A DNA stretch of 55,728 nucleotides from an uncultured Christensenella sp. (GTDB lineage Bacteria > Bacillota > Clostridia > Christensenellales > UBA1242), in the NCBI GenBank assembly GCA_910584815.1, contig CAJUBT010000007.1, positions 1-55,728 of the forward strand. The letters are read 5' to 3'. Below are positions 26,689-35,873 of the stretch, piece after piece (position 1 is the first letter of the stretch; every line of letters begins with the position of its first letter). The notes under the pieces are model-generated. The model was not told the origin of the DNA and ran no database searches. It saw only the letters and a list, made by a program, of their open reading frames with translations. Both the position numbers and the translations under genes were made by a program.

Positions 26689-27360
26689 GTGGACTTAATA
26701 ATAGATACAAGTAGCGAGAAGTTAAAATTAATTTTAAATAATAATGGCACTATTTGGGAAAGTGAAGAAAATAACCAAAAACACTTAAAACATCTTTTAC
26801 CTGAAATAGAAAAAATTTTAGATAAAAGCAACAAAACTTTAAACGATATAGATGTTTTTAGCACTATAGTAGGGCCTGGCTCTTTTACAGGCGTAAGAAT
26901 TGGTGTTTCAACCGTAAAGGCTTTTGGTTGTGTTTTAAAAAATAAAAAGTATTTAGGCATAAATATGTTAGAACTTTTAAGTTTTGCAATAACACAAAAA
27001 CAAAAAATTAAAACTAATTTTTGTATAATTATAAAAAGCACTTCAACTAAATTTTATTTTGGGCTTGCAGATAGTAAGGGCAAAATTGAAGAAATGAAAC
27101 TTATAACTTTTGCTGAGTTACAGGTATTTATTAACAAAACAAAATTGCCTTTATATAGTTACGGTTGTGCAGAAATTTTAAAAGAATTTAGTTCAATAAA
27201 CATAGAACTTACCACACAAGATTATATTAATTTTTGTGAACTTGAAAAATCTAAAAAACATTTTGTTTCCATACTAGAATTAAGACCTGTCTATTTAGCA
27301 CTTTCTCAGGCAGAAGAAGAATTAAATAAAAGGCTTGCAAATGAAAGTAAAAATAGTTAA
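26689..27360 (+). CDS. tsaB: tRNA t6A biosynthesis protein TsaB
   Basis: Pseudo-ASKHA subunit that scaffolds TsaD and TsaE in threonylcarbamoyl-adenosine synthesis. About 223 residues. Motifs are LIIDTSSEKLKLIL at the N terminus, HLLPEIEKIL, and the signature VGPGSFTGVRIGVSTVKAF. GTG 26689 is preferred because AAAGGAG is 11-12 bases upstream; the in-frame GTG 26680 directly abuts that site. Its end overlaps rimI by 20 bases. The partner tsaD is not in the window. Confidence 0.93.
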   Translation: MDLIIDTSSEKLKLILNNNGTIWESEENNQKHLKHLLPEIEKILDKSNKTLNDIDVFSTIVGPGSFTGVRIGVSTVKAFGCVLKNKKYLGINMLELLSFAITQKQKIKTNFCIIIKSTSTKFYFGLADSKGKIEEMKLITFAELQVFINKTKLPLYSYGCAEILKEFSSINIELTTQDYINFCELEKSKKHFVSILELRPVYLALSQAEEELNKRLANESKNS

Positions 27361-27781
27361 TGCCGATAGTAATCATTATGATGCTATGTTTCAAATTCAC
27401 AATCAGGTTATGCCAGAAAACGATAGAATGACAAAGAAAAATTTTTATGATGAATTTGGCTTAGATACAAGAAAATATTTTGTTGCATTAATTAATGGTA
27501 AAGTTGTTGGTTATGTAGGTGTTTTAGACACAATTACCGATTATAATATAATGGGTATTGCAGTAAGTAAAAACTATGCTCACTGTGGTGTAGGCACTCA
27601 ACTTATAAATTTTTTAAAAAACTATGCAAAACAGAATAATGTACAAACAATTTCGCTTGAAGTTGATGAAATGAATGAAATAGCAATTGATTTTTATAAA
27701 AAAATGGAATTTGTATTAACAAATATTAGAAAAAAATACTATAAAGATAATGATGCTTATATTATGTGGTATTATTTATGA
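27341..27781 (+). CDS. rimI: GNAT acetyltransferase, RimI-like
   Basis: 146 residues with the GNAT core: the VALINGKVVGYVGVLD strands, acetyl-CoA loop VSKNYAHCGVGTQLINFL (Q/RxxGxG/A form) and the end motif EMNEIAIDFYKKMEF. RimI acetylates the N terminus of ribosomal protein S18 and usually sits with tsaB and tsaE. ATG 27341 is chosen, with AAAAGG 7 bases upstream; the in-frame TTG 27335 has none. It overlaps tsaB and shares an ATGA overlap with the next gene. Confidence 0.85.
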   Translation: MKVKIVNADSNHYDAMFQIHNQVMPENDRMTKKNFYDEFGLDTRKYFVALINGKVVGYVGVLDTITDYNIMGIAVSKNYAHCGVGTQLINFLKNYAKQNNVQTISLEVDEMNEIAIDFYKKMEFVLTNIRKKYYKDNDAYIMWYYL

Positions 27782-28515
27782 TTTTTGTTTATAACAATTT
27801 AAAAATTTATTATGAAGATTATGGCATTAAAAATGCAGAGCCAATTTTATTTTTACACGGTTGGGAGGGAAGCCACCTAAGTTTTAAATATTTTGCTGAT
27901 AAATTAAGTGAAGCTAAAAGATGTATTAACTTAGATTTTCCACCCTTTAATAATTCAAGTATGCCAACAGAACCCCTAACTATAGATGACTATAGCAATA
28001 TGGTTTATGAGTTGCTAAAATTTTTGAAAGTAGAAAAGGTTAACATTGTTGCACATTCTTTTGGTGGCAGAGTTGCAATTAATTTAGCAACCAAAACCTC
28101 TGTAGTTAAAAAGCTTTTACTCACAGGCTGTGCTGGTATTAAAAAGAAAAGTTTTAAAAAGTTTTTTAGAATATTTAAATATAAATTCCTTAAATTTCTT
28201 TCAAAAATAAAACTATATTCCAATAAAAAGTTGGAAAGATATGGTAGTGAAGAATATAAAAGGTTAAATTCTGTTATGAAACAAACCTTTGTTAATGTGG
28301 TAAATTACAACCAAACTAAACTTCTTAAAAAAATTTCTGTTTCAACTTTACTTGTTTGGGGCACAAAAGATAAAGAAACGCCATTTTGCTTTACAAAAAT
28401 CTTTAAAAAGCATATAAAAGATTGTGAGGTGATTGAATTTGCCGATTGTTCTCATTTTGCATATCTTGAAAAACCAAAATTATTTTTAAATATATTATAT
28501 TCATATTTTAATTAA
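27778..28515 (+). CDS. Alpha/beta hydrolase
   Basis: 245 residues. The oxyanion-side HGWEGSHLSFKYF, nucleophile elbow AHSFGGR, acid strand WGTKDKETP and the final CSHFAYLE histidine form a complete Ser-Asp-His triad. A basic, hydrophobic cap region (KKKSFKKFFRIFKYKFLKFL) could contact membrane lipid. The start at 27778 overlaps the rimI stop by 4 bases (ATGA). It is followed by a membrane MurF-like gene and ddl, a combination that may indicate an envelope role, but the substrate is unknown. Confidence 0.85.
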   Translation: MIFVYNNLKIYYEDYGIKNAEPILFLHGWEGSHLSFKYFADKLSEAKRCINLDFPPFNNSSMPTEPLTIDDYSNMVYELLKFLKVEKVNIVAHSFGGRVAINLATKTSVVKKLLLTGCAGIKKKSFKKFFRIFKYKFLKFLSKIKLYSNKKLERYGSEEYKRLNSVMKQTFVNVVNYNQTKLLKKISVSTLLVWGTKDKETPFCFTKIFKKHIKDCEVIEFADCSHFAYLEKPKLFLNILYSYFN

Positions 28516-28539
28516 CTTTTTAAATTATAAAAGTTAATT
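28510..28539. repeat. Perfect inverted repeat at the end of the hydrolase gene
   Basis: AATTAACTTTT (28510-28520) pairs with AAAAGTTAATT (28529-28539) around 8 bases, overlapping the hydrolase stop codon. No T-run follows, so it is at most a weak terminator or an mRNA 3'-end stabiliser. Confidence 0.5.
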
Positions 28540-28711
28540 AAAAATTACCAATAAACTAAAGTTTAAAAGTAATTAATAGAAAAGTTAATTTAAAAGTTTT
28601 TTAAAGGTTTTTAGTTAATGTAAAATAATTTAAGTAAATGTTTTAAATTAAAAAAATATTTATTTAATTAAAATTAGTAAAAACAAAAATATAGTAGGAA
28701 AGGAAAATTAA

Positions 28712-30346
28712 ATGAAATTTTTTTCTTTAAATAACATAGACCTATATTTTGCAATCGCATTAGCATTAATTAATGGCGTGTTAATGTGCTTTGCCAGCTA
28801 TAAGTTTTTTCAAATAATTCAATTATCTGGCTATAAATTAAAAGGATATTTTGCTTGGCTTAAAGATACTAAAGCAAGGTATGTTTCAAGAATAGTTTTA
28901 CTAAGTGTTCTTAGTTTATTTTGTGTGCTTGTTACTAATGCACTTTTTAATGTCTTTTTGTCAAATACAGTTTTTTCTTCTATAGGTTTAATTTTCTATT
29001 TCTACTTTACAATAGTTTTTATTAAAAATTTATATTCAGCACCAAAAAAAGTGCCCCTTAAATTAACAAGTCGTATGACAAGGCTTAACATTGCTCTTGG
29101 CATTTTTAGTTCTGCATTATCATTCATTGTAATGGCTGTATCTGTTGAATATTTAGGTTTTATTAAATTTGGGGTTTTATGTCTTGTGCCTTTATTAATG
29201 CCAATTCTTGTGCCAATAGTGCATATAGTTTTAATTCCATTAGAAAAACTTATAATAAATTCCTATATTATTCGTGCTAAAAAGAAATTAAAGAAATATA
29301 ATAACCTTATAAAAATTGGCATAACAGGTAGCTTTGGCAAAACCAGTACAAAATATATTTTAAACACAATTCTATCACAAAAATATAAAGTTTGTATGAG
29401 CCCGCACAGTTTCAACACTCCAACAGGGTTAAGCAAAGTTGTTAATAATTATTTAGAGCCAACAGATGAAATTTTAATTGCAGAAATGGGTGCAAGAAGA
29501 GTGGGAGATATAAAGCAACTATGTAAATTTATAAACCCAAAATATGCAATAATAACAGGCATTGGTAATCAGCACCTATTAAATTTTAAAACAGAAGAAA
29601 ACATTTTAAAAACCAAAAACGAACTTGTTGAAAGTCTTCCAAAAGAAGAGGGTATTGCTGTTTTTAATGCAAATAACGAAGGAGCATTAAAATTATACGA
29701 TAAATGTACTTTAAAAAAATATGCTGTTGGTTCTAGTTATAAACAAAGTAACATAAAAGCAAGCAACATAAAATATAGCGAGAATGGAACAACCTTTAGT
29801 TTAACTATTAACAAAAATAGTTATAATTGCAAAACAATGTTGCTTGGGGAACATAACATAGAAAACATTTTACTATGTGTTCAATTTGCAAAAATACTTG
29901 GTTTAAGCGATGAACAAATTCTGTTTGGAATTGCAGAACTAAAGCCTATTCCTCATAGGTTAGAGTTAATTAAAACAGATAGTAACATAATTTTAGATGA
30001 TAGTTACAATGCAAGTGTAGATGGCAGTTCAATGGCATTAAAAACTTTAAAAAACTTTGGTAAAAGAAGAATTGTTATAACTCCAGGGCTTGTAGAACTA
30101 GGAGAAAAAGAAAAAGAAGAAAACACTAACTTTGGTAAAAAGATTGCCGAAGTTGCAGATATTGTTGTAATTGTAAATAAACAAAATTTTGAAGCAATAA
30201 AACAAGGTCTTAACGAAAAGGGCTTTAAAGATGAGAACATATATCAGGCAACAACCTTAGAACAGGCAAAAATTTTAATGAAAGATTTCATTAAAAAAGA
30301 TGATGCTATATTATTTGAAAACGATTTGCCAGATAACTATATCTAA
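28712..30346 (+). CDS. murF: Membrane-anchored MurF-like ligase
   Basis: 544 residues. Residues 1-185 have five or six membrane spans. From about 200 the Mur ligase central and C-terminal domains follow: P-loop GITGSFGKTSTKYIL (from 203), EMGARRVGDIKQL, ITGIGNQHLLNF, the GEHNIENILL block and the C-terminal IPHRLELI and DDSYNAS motif. MurF joins D-Ala-D-Ala to UDP-MurNAc-tripeptide. The short N-terminal substrate-binding domain of ordinary MurF is missing and the membrane region takes its place. ddl follows, supporting MurF-type chemistry. GGAAAGGAAA precedes the ATG. Confidence 0.85.
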   Translation: MKFFSLNNIDLYFAIALALINGVLMCFASYKFFQIIQLSGYKLKGYFAWLKDTKARYVSRIVLLSVLSLFCVLVTNALFNVFLSNTVFSSIGLIFYFYFTIVFIKNLYSAPKKVPLKLTSRMTRLNIALGIFSSALSFIVMAVSVEYLGFIKFGVLCLVPLLMPILVPIVHIVLIPLEKLIINSYIIRAKKKLKKYNNLIKIGITGSFGKTSTKYILNTILSQKYKVCMSPHSFNTPTGLSKVVNNYLEPTDEILIAEMGARRVGDIKQLCKFINPKYAIITGIGNQHLLNFKTEENILKTKNELVESLPKEEGIAVFNANNEGALKLYDKCTLKKYAVGSSYKQSNIKASNIKYSENGTTFSLTINKNSYNCKTMLLGEHNIENILLCVQFAKILGLSDEQILFGIAELKPIPHRLELIKTDSNIILDDSYNASVDGSSMALKTLKNFGKRRIVITPGLVELGEKEKEENTNFGKKIAEVADIVVIVNKQNFEAIKQGLNEKGFKDENIYQATTLEQAKILMKDFIKKDDAILFENDLPDNYI

Positions 30347-30627
30347 AATTATAAATTATTAAATTTAAAATTACTTATTTAAGGCTTGAATTATTTTAAT
30401 ATAATTTACATTTAAATTTGGTTTTATAAATAGTTTTAAAAATAAAAAGCTTTTTAAAATTTTTATTTTATATACTTATGTTTTGTAAATTATAATTAAA
30501 TAAATGAATAATAGATATTGTTAATTGTTGTAAAAACTTTTTAGAAATTTATAAAAATTAATAGTTATAATAAATAAAGTTAATTTAAAAACTTAAAAAA
30601 ATAACAAATTATGTTAATAAAACATAT
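30347..30627. other. AT-rich spacer between the murF-like gene and the ddl leader hairpin
   Basis: No ORF or strong structure is seen. Several TATAAT-like strings exist but none pairs with a convincing -35. Confidence 0.35.
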
Positions 30628-30671
30628 AAAAAACTAACACTATTTTAATTTAAAAAAGGGGTTAGTTTTTT
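30628..30671 (+). promoter_or_regulatory. Hairpin in the ddl leader, possible attenuator
   Basis: AAAAAACTAAC (30628-30638) is the exact complement of GTTAGTTTTTT (30661-30671), with a 22-base loop that holds the AAAAAAGGG ribosome binding region. The T-rich right arm ends 3 bases before the ddl ATG, so the structure looks like a terminator or a translation-control hairpin laid over the start. Confidence 0.5.
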
Positions 30672-30674
30672 TAT

Positions 30675-31874
30675 ATGAAAAATTCAAAAAATGGTTTAGA
30701 ATCCATTAATTCAAAAAGAAATGTTGCAGTTATTTTTGGTGGCAAAAGTGTAGAGCACGATATATCTATAATTACAGGTGTGCAAACTTTAAATAGTTTA
30801 GATAAAACAAAATTTAATATCTTTCCAATCTATATTTCTAAGAACGGAACTTGGTATACTTCAAACGAATTTTTTAACATTAAAACCTTTACAAATTTAA
30901 ATTTTTTGCAAAACAAAAGCACTCAAAAAGTTAGTTTAATTAATCAAGGAATTTTGCTTTTACACAACAAAAAAAAGACTATAGAACACACAAAAATAGA
31001 TTTCGCGTTTCTAGCTATGCACGGTGGTTTTGGCGAAAATGGGGCATTACAAGGCTTTTTAGATGTGTGTGGCGTAAGTTATTCTTCTCCAAATGTGTAT
31101 AGTAGCAGTGTTTGTATGAATAAAGTTGCCACGAAAATTTTGTTAAAATCGGCCGATATTAACGTAACAAATTTTAAGGTTTTACAGCAAGAAACTTATA
31201 ATAAATTAGGATATAAAGAAATAGAAAAATCTTTACAAAATTTAAGGTTCCCGCTTATTGTAAAACCTTGTAATTTGGGTAGCAGTGTTGGCATAACTTT
31301 TTGTAAAAATGCTGCAAGATTGAAAGATGCAATAAGTTTTGCTTTTTTGTTTGATAGTTGTGTTTTAGTGGAAGAAGTTGTAGAAAATTTAAGAGAAGTT
31401 AATTTATCTATTTTAGGCGATACATCAAACCTTGAAACCTCTGTAATAGAAGAGGTTAGTATGAGCGATGACTTTTTAACTTTTGAAAATAAGTATTTAA
31501 ATAATGGTTCTTCAAAGGGAATGGAAAACACAACAAGAATAATCCCTGCTAAATTAGAAAAAGTAGTAGAAGATAAAGTTATAGAATTTGGAACAAAAGC
31601 CTATAAATTTCTAGGCTGCAAAGGTTTAGTTAGAATAGACTTTTTAATTAATGGTAAAACTAGCGAAGTATATTTAAACGAATTAAACACTATTCCTGGT
31701 TCATTAAGTAATTATTTATGGAAAGATAAAGGCTATAACTTCACTGAACTTTTAAATAAAATGATGGAATATAGTTTGTTAGAAAAAGAAAAGGAACAAA
31801 GCAAAGTTACAAATTTTAGTAGCAATGTTTTAGCTAACTTTGAAAAATGCGATAAGTTAGATTTTAAAAAGTAA
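30675..31874 (+). CDS. ddl: D-alanine--D-alanine ligase
   Basis: ATP-grasp ligase making D-Ala-D-Ala for peptidoglycan precursors. 399 residues, somewhat longer than the usual 350-370, with about 13 extra residues at the start. Motifs are VIFGGKSVEHDISIITG at the N terminus, AMHGGFGENGALQGFLD, the ATP-grasp strand PLIVKPCNLGSSVGI, and the metal and substrate end VYLNELNTIPGSLS. It follows the murF-like gene, its pathway partner, after 328 bases. The ribosome binding site is about 14 bases from the ATG, an unusually long spacing caused by the leader hairpin. Confidence 0.95.
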   Translation: MKNSKNGLESINSKRNVAVIFGGKSVEHDISIITGVQTLNSLDKTKFNIFPIYISKNGTWYTSNEFFNIKTFTNLNFLQNKSTQKVSLINQGILLLHNKKKTIEHTKIDFAFLAMHGGFGENGALQGFLDVCGVSYSSPNVYSSSVCMNKVATKILLKSADINVTNFKVLQQETYNKLGYKEIEKSLQNLRFPLIVKPCNLGSSVGITFCKNAARLKDAISFAFLFDSCVLVEEVVENLREVNLSILGDTSNLETSVIEEVSMSDDFLTFENKYLNNGSSKGMENTTRIIPAKLEKVVEDKVIEFGTKAYKFLGCKGLVRIDFLINGKTSEVYLNELNTIPGSLSNYLWKDKGYNFTELLNKMMEYSLLEKEKEQSKVTNFSSNVLANFEKCDKLDFKK

Positions 31875-32049
31875 TAATTTTATTTTGCTATAGATTAATT
31901 GAATTTGCAATTTAAAGTTTTTTTAACAATACATAAAATATAAATGCAATAAAAAATATCTTTTAAAAAATTTATTCTTTAAACATTTATTAAAGTTAAA
32001 AAATTTAAAACCATTAACATAAAAATTAAAATTGAAATGGTTATTTAAT

Positions 32050-32078
32050 TTGTCTTAACTTTGTTTTTATGTTAAAAT
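32050..32078 (+). promoter_or_regulatory. Extended -10 promoter placing transcription start at the ogg ATG
   Basis: TTGTCT (32050-32055), 17-base spacer, TAAAAT (32073-32078) with TG one base upstream. The ATG at 32085 begins 6 bases after the -10 hexamer, so the mRNA is predicted to be leaderless. Confidence 0.65.
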
Positions 32079-32084
32079 ATTACT

Positions 32085-32936
32085 ATGAAAATAACACAAA
32101 CAGAAGATAAAATAATTGTAACAGAATGTAGCGAATTTAATGTAGAAGAAACTTTAGAATGTGGGCAAATATTTAGCTTTATAAAGTTAGACAATAACGC
32201 CTACAGAGTTATAAGCACAGATAAGGTTGCAAACATAACTTTTAATGAAAATGAAATTGTTATACAAAGTAGCGATATAAACTACTTTTATAATTTTTTT
32301 GACTTAGACACAAATTATAATAATATCAAACAAGAATTAATTAAAATAAACCCTAATATTACAAAATTTTTAGGTTATGGTGGCGGAATAAGAATTTTAA
32401 AGCAAGATATTTTTCAAACTATAATTAGTTTTATTGTTTCTGCAAATAATAATATTAAGCGTATTAAAAAAATTTTGTTTGGTTTAAGTAGGGAATATGG
32501 CACAAAAATAGCAGATGATGTTTATGCCTTCCCAACGGTAGAACAACTTTTGCCAGTAACAACACAAGATTATGCAAGGCTTGGGGCTGGTTATAGAAGT
32601 GAATATTTAGAAAAAACAATTAAATGTCTTGCCTCTAGTGAATATAATATAACAACGCTTAAAACATTGCCAACGCAAGAACTTAAACAAAAACTTTTAA
32701 CTTTAATGGGCATTGGTCCAAAAGTTGCAGACTGTATTTTGCTTTTTGGTTTTTCAAGAACGGATGTTTTTCCTATTGATACCTGGACTAGAAAAAGTTA
32801 TTATCTTTTTGAAACAAAAACTTTGAATGATAAACAAATTGCTAATTATTATGTTGACATTTATAAAAACTATTCTGGCTACGCCCAACAATATTTATAT
32901 AATTATATGTTAAACCATAGTAGGCAGGAAAGTTAA
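32085..32936 (+). CDS. ogg: OGG1-type 8-oxoguanine DNA glycosylase
   Basis: 283 residues. N-terminal domain with the family block LECGQIFSF, then the helix-hairpin-helix-GPD fold: FIVSANNNIKRIKKIL, LMGIGPKVADCILLFGF with the catalytic lysine, and FPIDTWTRK with the catalytic aspartate. It excises 8-oxoguanine opposite cytosine and cleaves the abasic site. No Shine-Dalgarno sequence precedes the ATG, and the promoter position suggests a leaderless transcript. With nth and nfo it is the third base excision repair gene in the window. Confidence 0.92.
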   Translation: MKITQTEDKIIVTECSEFNVEETLECGQIFSFIKLDNNAYRVISTDKVANITFNENEIVIQSSDINYFYNFFDLDTNYNNIKQELIKINPNITKFLGYGGGIRILKQDIFQTIISFIVSANNNIKRIKKILFGLSREYGTKIADDVYAFPTVEQLLPVTTQDYARLGAGYRSEYLEKTIKCLASSEYNITTLKTLPTQELKQKLLTLMGIGPKVADCILLFGFSRTDVFPIDTWTRKSYYLFETKTLNDKQIANYYVDIYKNYSGYAQQYLYNYMLNHSRQES

Positions 32937-33087
32937 TAAAGCAAAAATTTTTATAGGTTTTAAAATTACTAACTATATCTTTGTAAAACTATCATTTTAT
33001 AGAAAAGCACCTTATTTATAATTTACATTTAACTTGTGTTTAAATTCGTAATTATAAATATTAATTAAATCACAAAAAGGAGGGTAT

Positions 33088-33594
33088 ATGAAAACTAATA
33101 TAGTTTTAATAGGTTTTTTAAACAACGTTACAAAAAAAATTAGCGAAAAATTAGCCCTCGATTTTGGTTTGTACTTTGCTGATGCAGAAGGTATGCTTGA
33201 ATATAACCTTACTAACGAAGAAGAAATTGAAAAACTTTGCGGTGTTGAATATTTAAACGGATTAAAACAAAAAATTCTTAAGGACATCTCTAGTTATGAA
33301 AACACAGTTATATCTATTCCTTATAGCATTTTTTCGGCAAATAATAATTATGAAATGTTTAAAAAAAATTGTACAATTGTTTTTCTAAATTTTTCAGAAG
33401 AAATTTTGAAATATAAAATTCAACTAACTCAAGATGAAAACCTTAAAAAAGCAGAAGAAGCTTTTTTAATTGCTTATAATGAACGCACACAGTTCTGCAA
33501 AGATAATTGCAATCTTTCAATAGACATTTCAAAGTATGAAATTGAAAATGTTTACAAAAAAGTTAAAAAGTATTTAGATGAATATTATTTATAA
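33088..33594 (+). CDS. Shikimate-kinase-like protein without P-loop
   Basis: 168 residues, shikimate kinase size and layout. It begins IVLIGFLNNVTKKISEKLALDFGLYFADAE, where true kinases have GxxGxGKS then the conserved DxD region; both the glycine-lysine P-loop and the DxD are missing. The lid and end region (EEAFLIAYNERTQFCKDNCNLSI) still resembles the AroK R-x-P-x-Y-x-E segment. AAAGGAGGG precedes the ATG. ATP binding is unlikely; it may be a regulatory pseudoenzyme. The family assignment rests on overall layout, so it is moderate. Confidence 0.6.
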   Translation: MKTNIVLIGFLNNVTKKISEKLALDFGLYFADAEGMLEYNLTNEEEIEKLCGVEYLNGLKQKILKDISSYENTVISIPYSIFSANNNYEMFKKNCTIVFLNFSEEILKYKIQLTQDENLKKAEEAFLIAYNERTQFCKDNCNLSIDISKYEIENVYKKVKKYLDEYYL

Positions 33595-33841
33595 CTTACA
33601 TTTAAACATTAAAATTAATTATAAATTTTGTTTTAATTAAATTTGTTAAATTCTAATAAATTTTTTATTTAAGTTTATGTTTAACAGTGTAGTGTTTTTA
33701 TAAATTAAATTTATATTTTAATAAAATTTTAAAACCAAATATTATAAATTAAACTTTAATGGTTTGAAAATGTTAAAAATTTTAAATTATAAAATAAGAA
33801 TGTTTCAAATGAAAACCTAAAACTTAAAAGGAACTAAAACA

Positions 33842-35800
33842 ATGAAAAATACCCTTGCAACAAATTATTTAAGAGTAACCTCTGCTTTAGAAATTAATCG
33901 TGCAAATTCTGGGCATACGGGCACAAGTTTAGGGGCTAGTGCAATAATGTTTAGTATGTATAAAAATGCAGTTGTAGACAATAAAAACCCTAACTATATT
34001 AATAGGGATAGAATTGTTTTTAGTGCAGGGCACGCAAGTGCTTTAATTTATGCCACTTTGAATTTGTTTGGCTTTAACATTTCAACAGAAGATCTTAAAA
34101 ATTTTAGGCAATTGGGAAGCATAACAACAGGGCATCCTGAAGTTGACGTTGCACCAGGTGTTGATGTTTCAACTGGCCCTTTAGGCCAAGGCATAGCAAA
34201 TGCTGTTGGCTTTGCAATTGCGGAAGAATATTTAAGAAACAAATTTAAAAAAGGCAATTTAAGCCCTATTTCTCATTATACATATTGCTTTACAGGTGAT
34301 GGCTGCCTAATGGAAGGGGTGGCACAAGAAGCTTTAAGCATTGCTGGTAATTTAAAACTAAATAAATTAATTTTATTATACGATAAAAATGATATTACAA
34401 TAGAAGGTGGCTTAGACCTTGCAAACAGAGAAGATAATAAAGCAAAATTTGAGGCAATGGGTTGGAATGTTTTACAAGTTCGAGATGGTAACTCAGTTAG
34501 CGAAATTGATGCCGCAATTAAAACAGCAAAGAATAGCACAAAACCAACAGTTATAATTATAAACACTAAAATTGGCTTTGGCAGTGATTTAGAAGGTAGC
34601 AATAAAATTCACGGTAAACCGCTAACAAATGAGCAAATTAATGTTTTACGCCAAAATTTAAATTATTTTGTGCCAGACTTTGTTGTGCCACAAGAAGTTC
34701 AAAATTATATGAACTCTATATTTGAAGAAAAAACAAAAGTTTTAAAAGAACAAAAAGATGAACTTGAAGAATATAGAAAAAAATTCCCAAAAGAATTTAA
34801 GGAATTTTGTGAACTTGATAATAACTTTAATTTGGATGTTTCTGGTTTTGTTAAAGATGAAAAATTAAAAAACTTTGATGCAAGAAGTGAAGGGCATAAA
34901 ATATTAAATTTAATAGGCGGTGCTATACCAAATCTAATTGGTGGGTGTGGTGATGTTGCCCCTTCAACCCAAGCATATTTTGATAATAGTCCATATTATA
35001 GTTATTTAGACAGAACAGGTAAAAATATTCCTTACGGAATAAGAGAGCACGCTATGGGTGCCATAACAAATGGCATCACTTTGCATAAAGGCATTAGGGC
35101 TTTTTGTTCCACTTTCTTTTGTTTTGCAAATTATTTAACTCCTTCAATTCGTATGGCAGCTCTTATGAAAACGCCTGTGTTGTATTTATTCACTCACGAC
35201 AGTTTAACAGTGGGGGAAGATGGCCCTACTCATCAGGCCGTAGAACAAATTGCAACTTTAAGATGTATGCCAAATTTATATGTATTTCGCCCAAGTGGAA
35301 GAAATGAAATTTTAGCAGCTTATCAAACCTATTTTAAAAAGAGTATGCCATTGTCTATTATTTTGCCAAGGCTTGTAACCGATTTTGTTGAAGACGATTT
35401 TAACGAAGCTTTAAATGGTGCTTACTATGTTTCTAAAACAAATAAAGCTATTGCAACTATTATTGCAACAGGCAGCGAGGTTAGTTTGGCATTAAAGGCA
35501 CAACTGCAACTAAAACAAAAGGGTATAAATGTTAATGTGGTTAGTATGCCTTGTTGCGAACTTTTTGATGAACAACCAAAGGAATATAAAAATAAAATTA
35601 TAGATAAAACAAAGCCCGTTTTTTGCATAGAGGCTAGCTCCGATTCAACTTTTTATAAATATGCAACAAGTGAAGAAACTGTTTTACAACTAAATTCGTT
35701 TGGCTTATCTGGTAAGCCAGAGGAAGTATATGCTAATTTTGGTTTTACACCAGAAAATGTAGTAAATAAAGTTGAAACTTTTTTAAAACATAATAAATAA
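33842..35800 (+). CDS. tkt: Transketolase
   Basis: 652 residues, full length. Moves two-carbon units between sugar phosphates in the non-oxidative pentose phosphate pathway, using thiamine diphosphate. Order: the RANSGHTGTSLGAS opening with its histidine, STGPLGQGIANAVG, the thiamine diphosphate motif FTGDGCLMEGVAQEA to NDI, the central pyrimidine domain with GIREHAMGAITNGI, and HDSLTVGEDGPTHQ. The C-terminal domain is complete. AAAAGGAA precedes the ATG. A bidirectional terminator follows. Confidence 0.97.
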   Translation: MKNTLATNYLRVTSALEINRANSGHTGTSLGASAIMFSMYKNAVVDNKNPNYINRDRIVFSAGHASALIYATLNLFGFNISTEDLKNFRQLGSITTGHPEVDVAPGVDVSTGPLGQGIANAVGFAIAEEYLRNKFKKGNLSPISHYTYCFTGDGCLMEGVAQEALSIAGNLKLNKLILLYDKNDITIEGGLDLANREDNKAKFEAMGWNVLQVRDGNSVSEIDAAIKTAKNSTKPTVIIINTKIGFGSDLEGSNKIHGKPLTNEQINVLRQNLNYFVPDFVVPQEVQNYMNSIFEEKTKVLKEQKDELEEYRKKFPKEFKEFCELDNNFNLDVSGFVKDEKLKNFDARSEGHKILNLIGGAIPNLIGGCGDVAPSTQAYFDNSPYYSYLDRTGKNIPYGIREHAMGAITNGITLHKGIRAFCSTFFCFANYLTPSIRMAALMKTPVLYLFTHDSLTVGEDGPTHQAVEQIATLRCMPNLYVFRPSGRNEILAAYQTYFKKSMPLSIILPRLVTDFVEDDFNEALNGAYYVSKTNKAIATIIATGSEVSLALKAQLQLKQKGINVNVVSMPCCELFDEQPKEYKNKIIDKTKPVFCIEASSDSTFYKYATSEETVLQLNSFGLSGKPEEVYANFGFTPENVVNKVETFLKHNK

Positions 35801-35816
35801 GTTAAAAACACATAAT

Positions 35817-35853
35817 AAAAAATGTAACGATTTATTAACCGCTACATTTTTTT
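35817..35853. terminator. Bidirectional terminator between tkt and the small minus-strand gene
   Basis: AAAAAATGTA (35817-35826) pairs with TACATTTTTT (35843-35852), with additional CG pairs inside; T-runs flank on both strands. It serves both convergent genes. Confidence 0.85.
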
Positions 35854-35873
35854 GCTTGGAAGAAATTATTATT

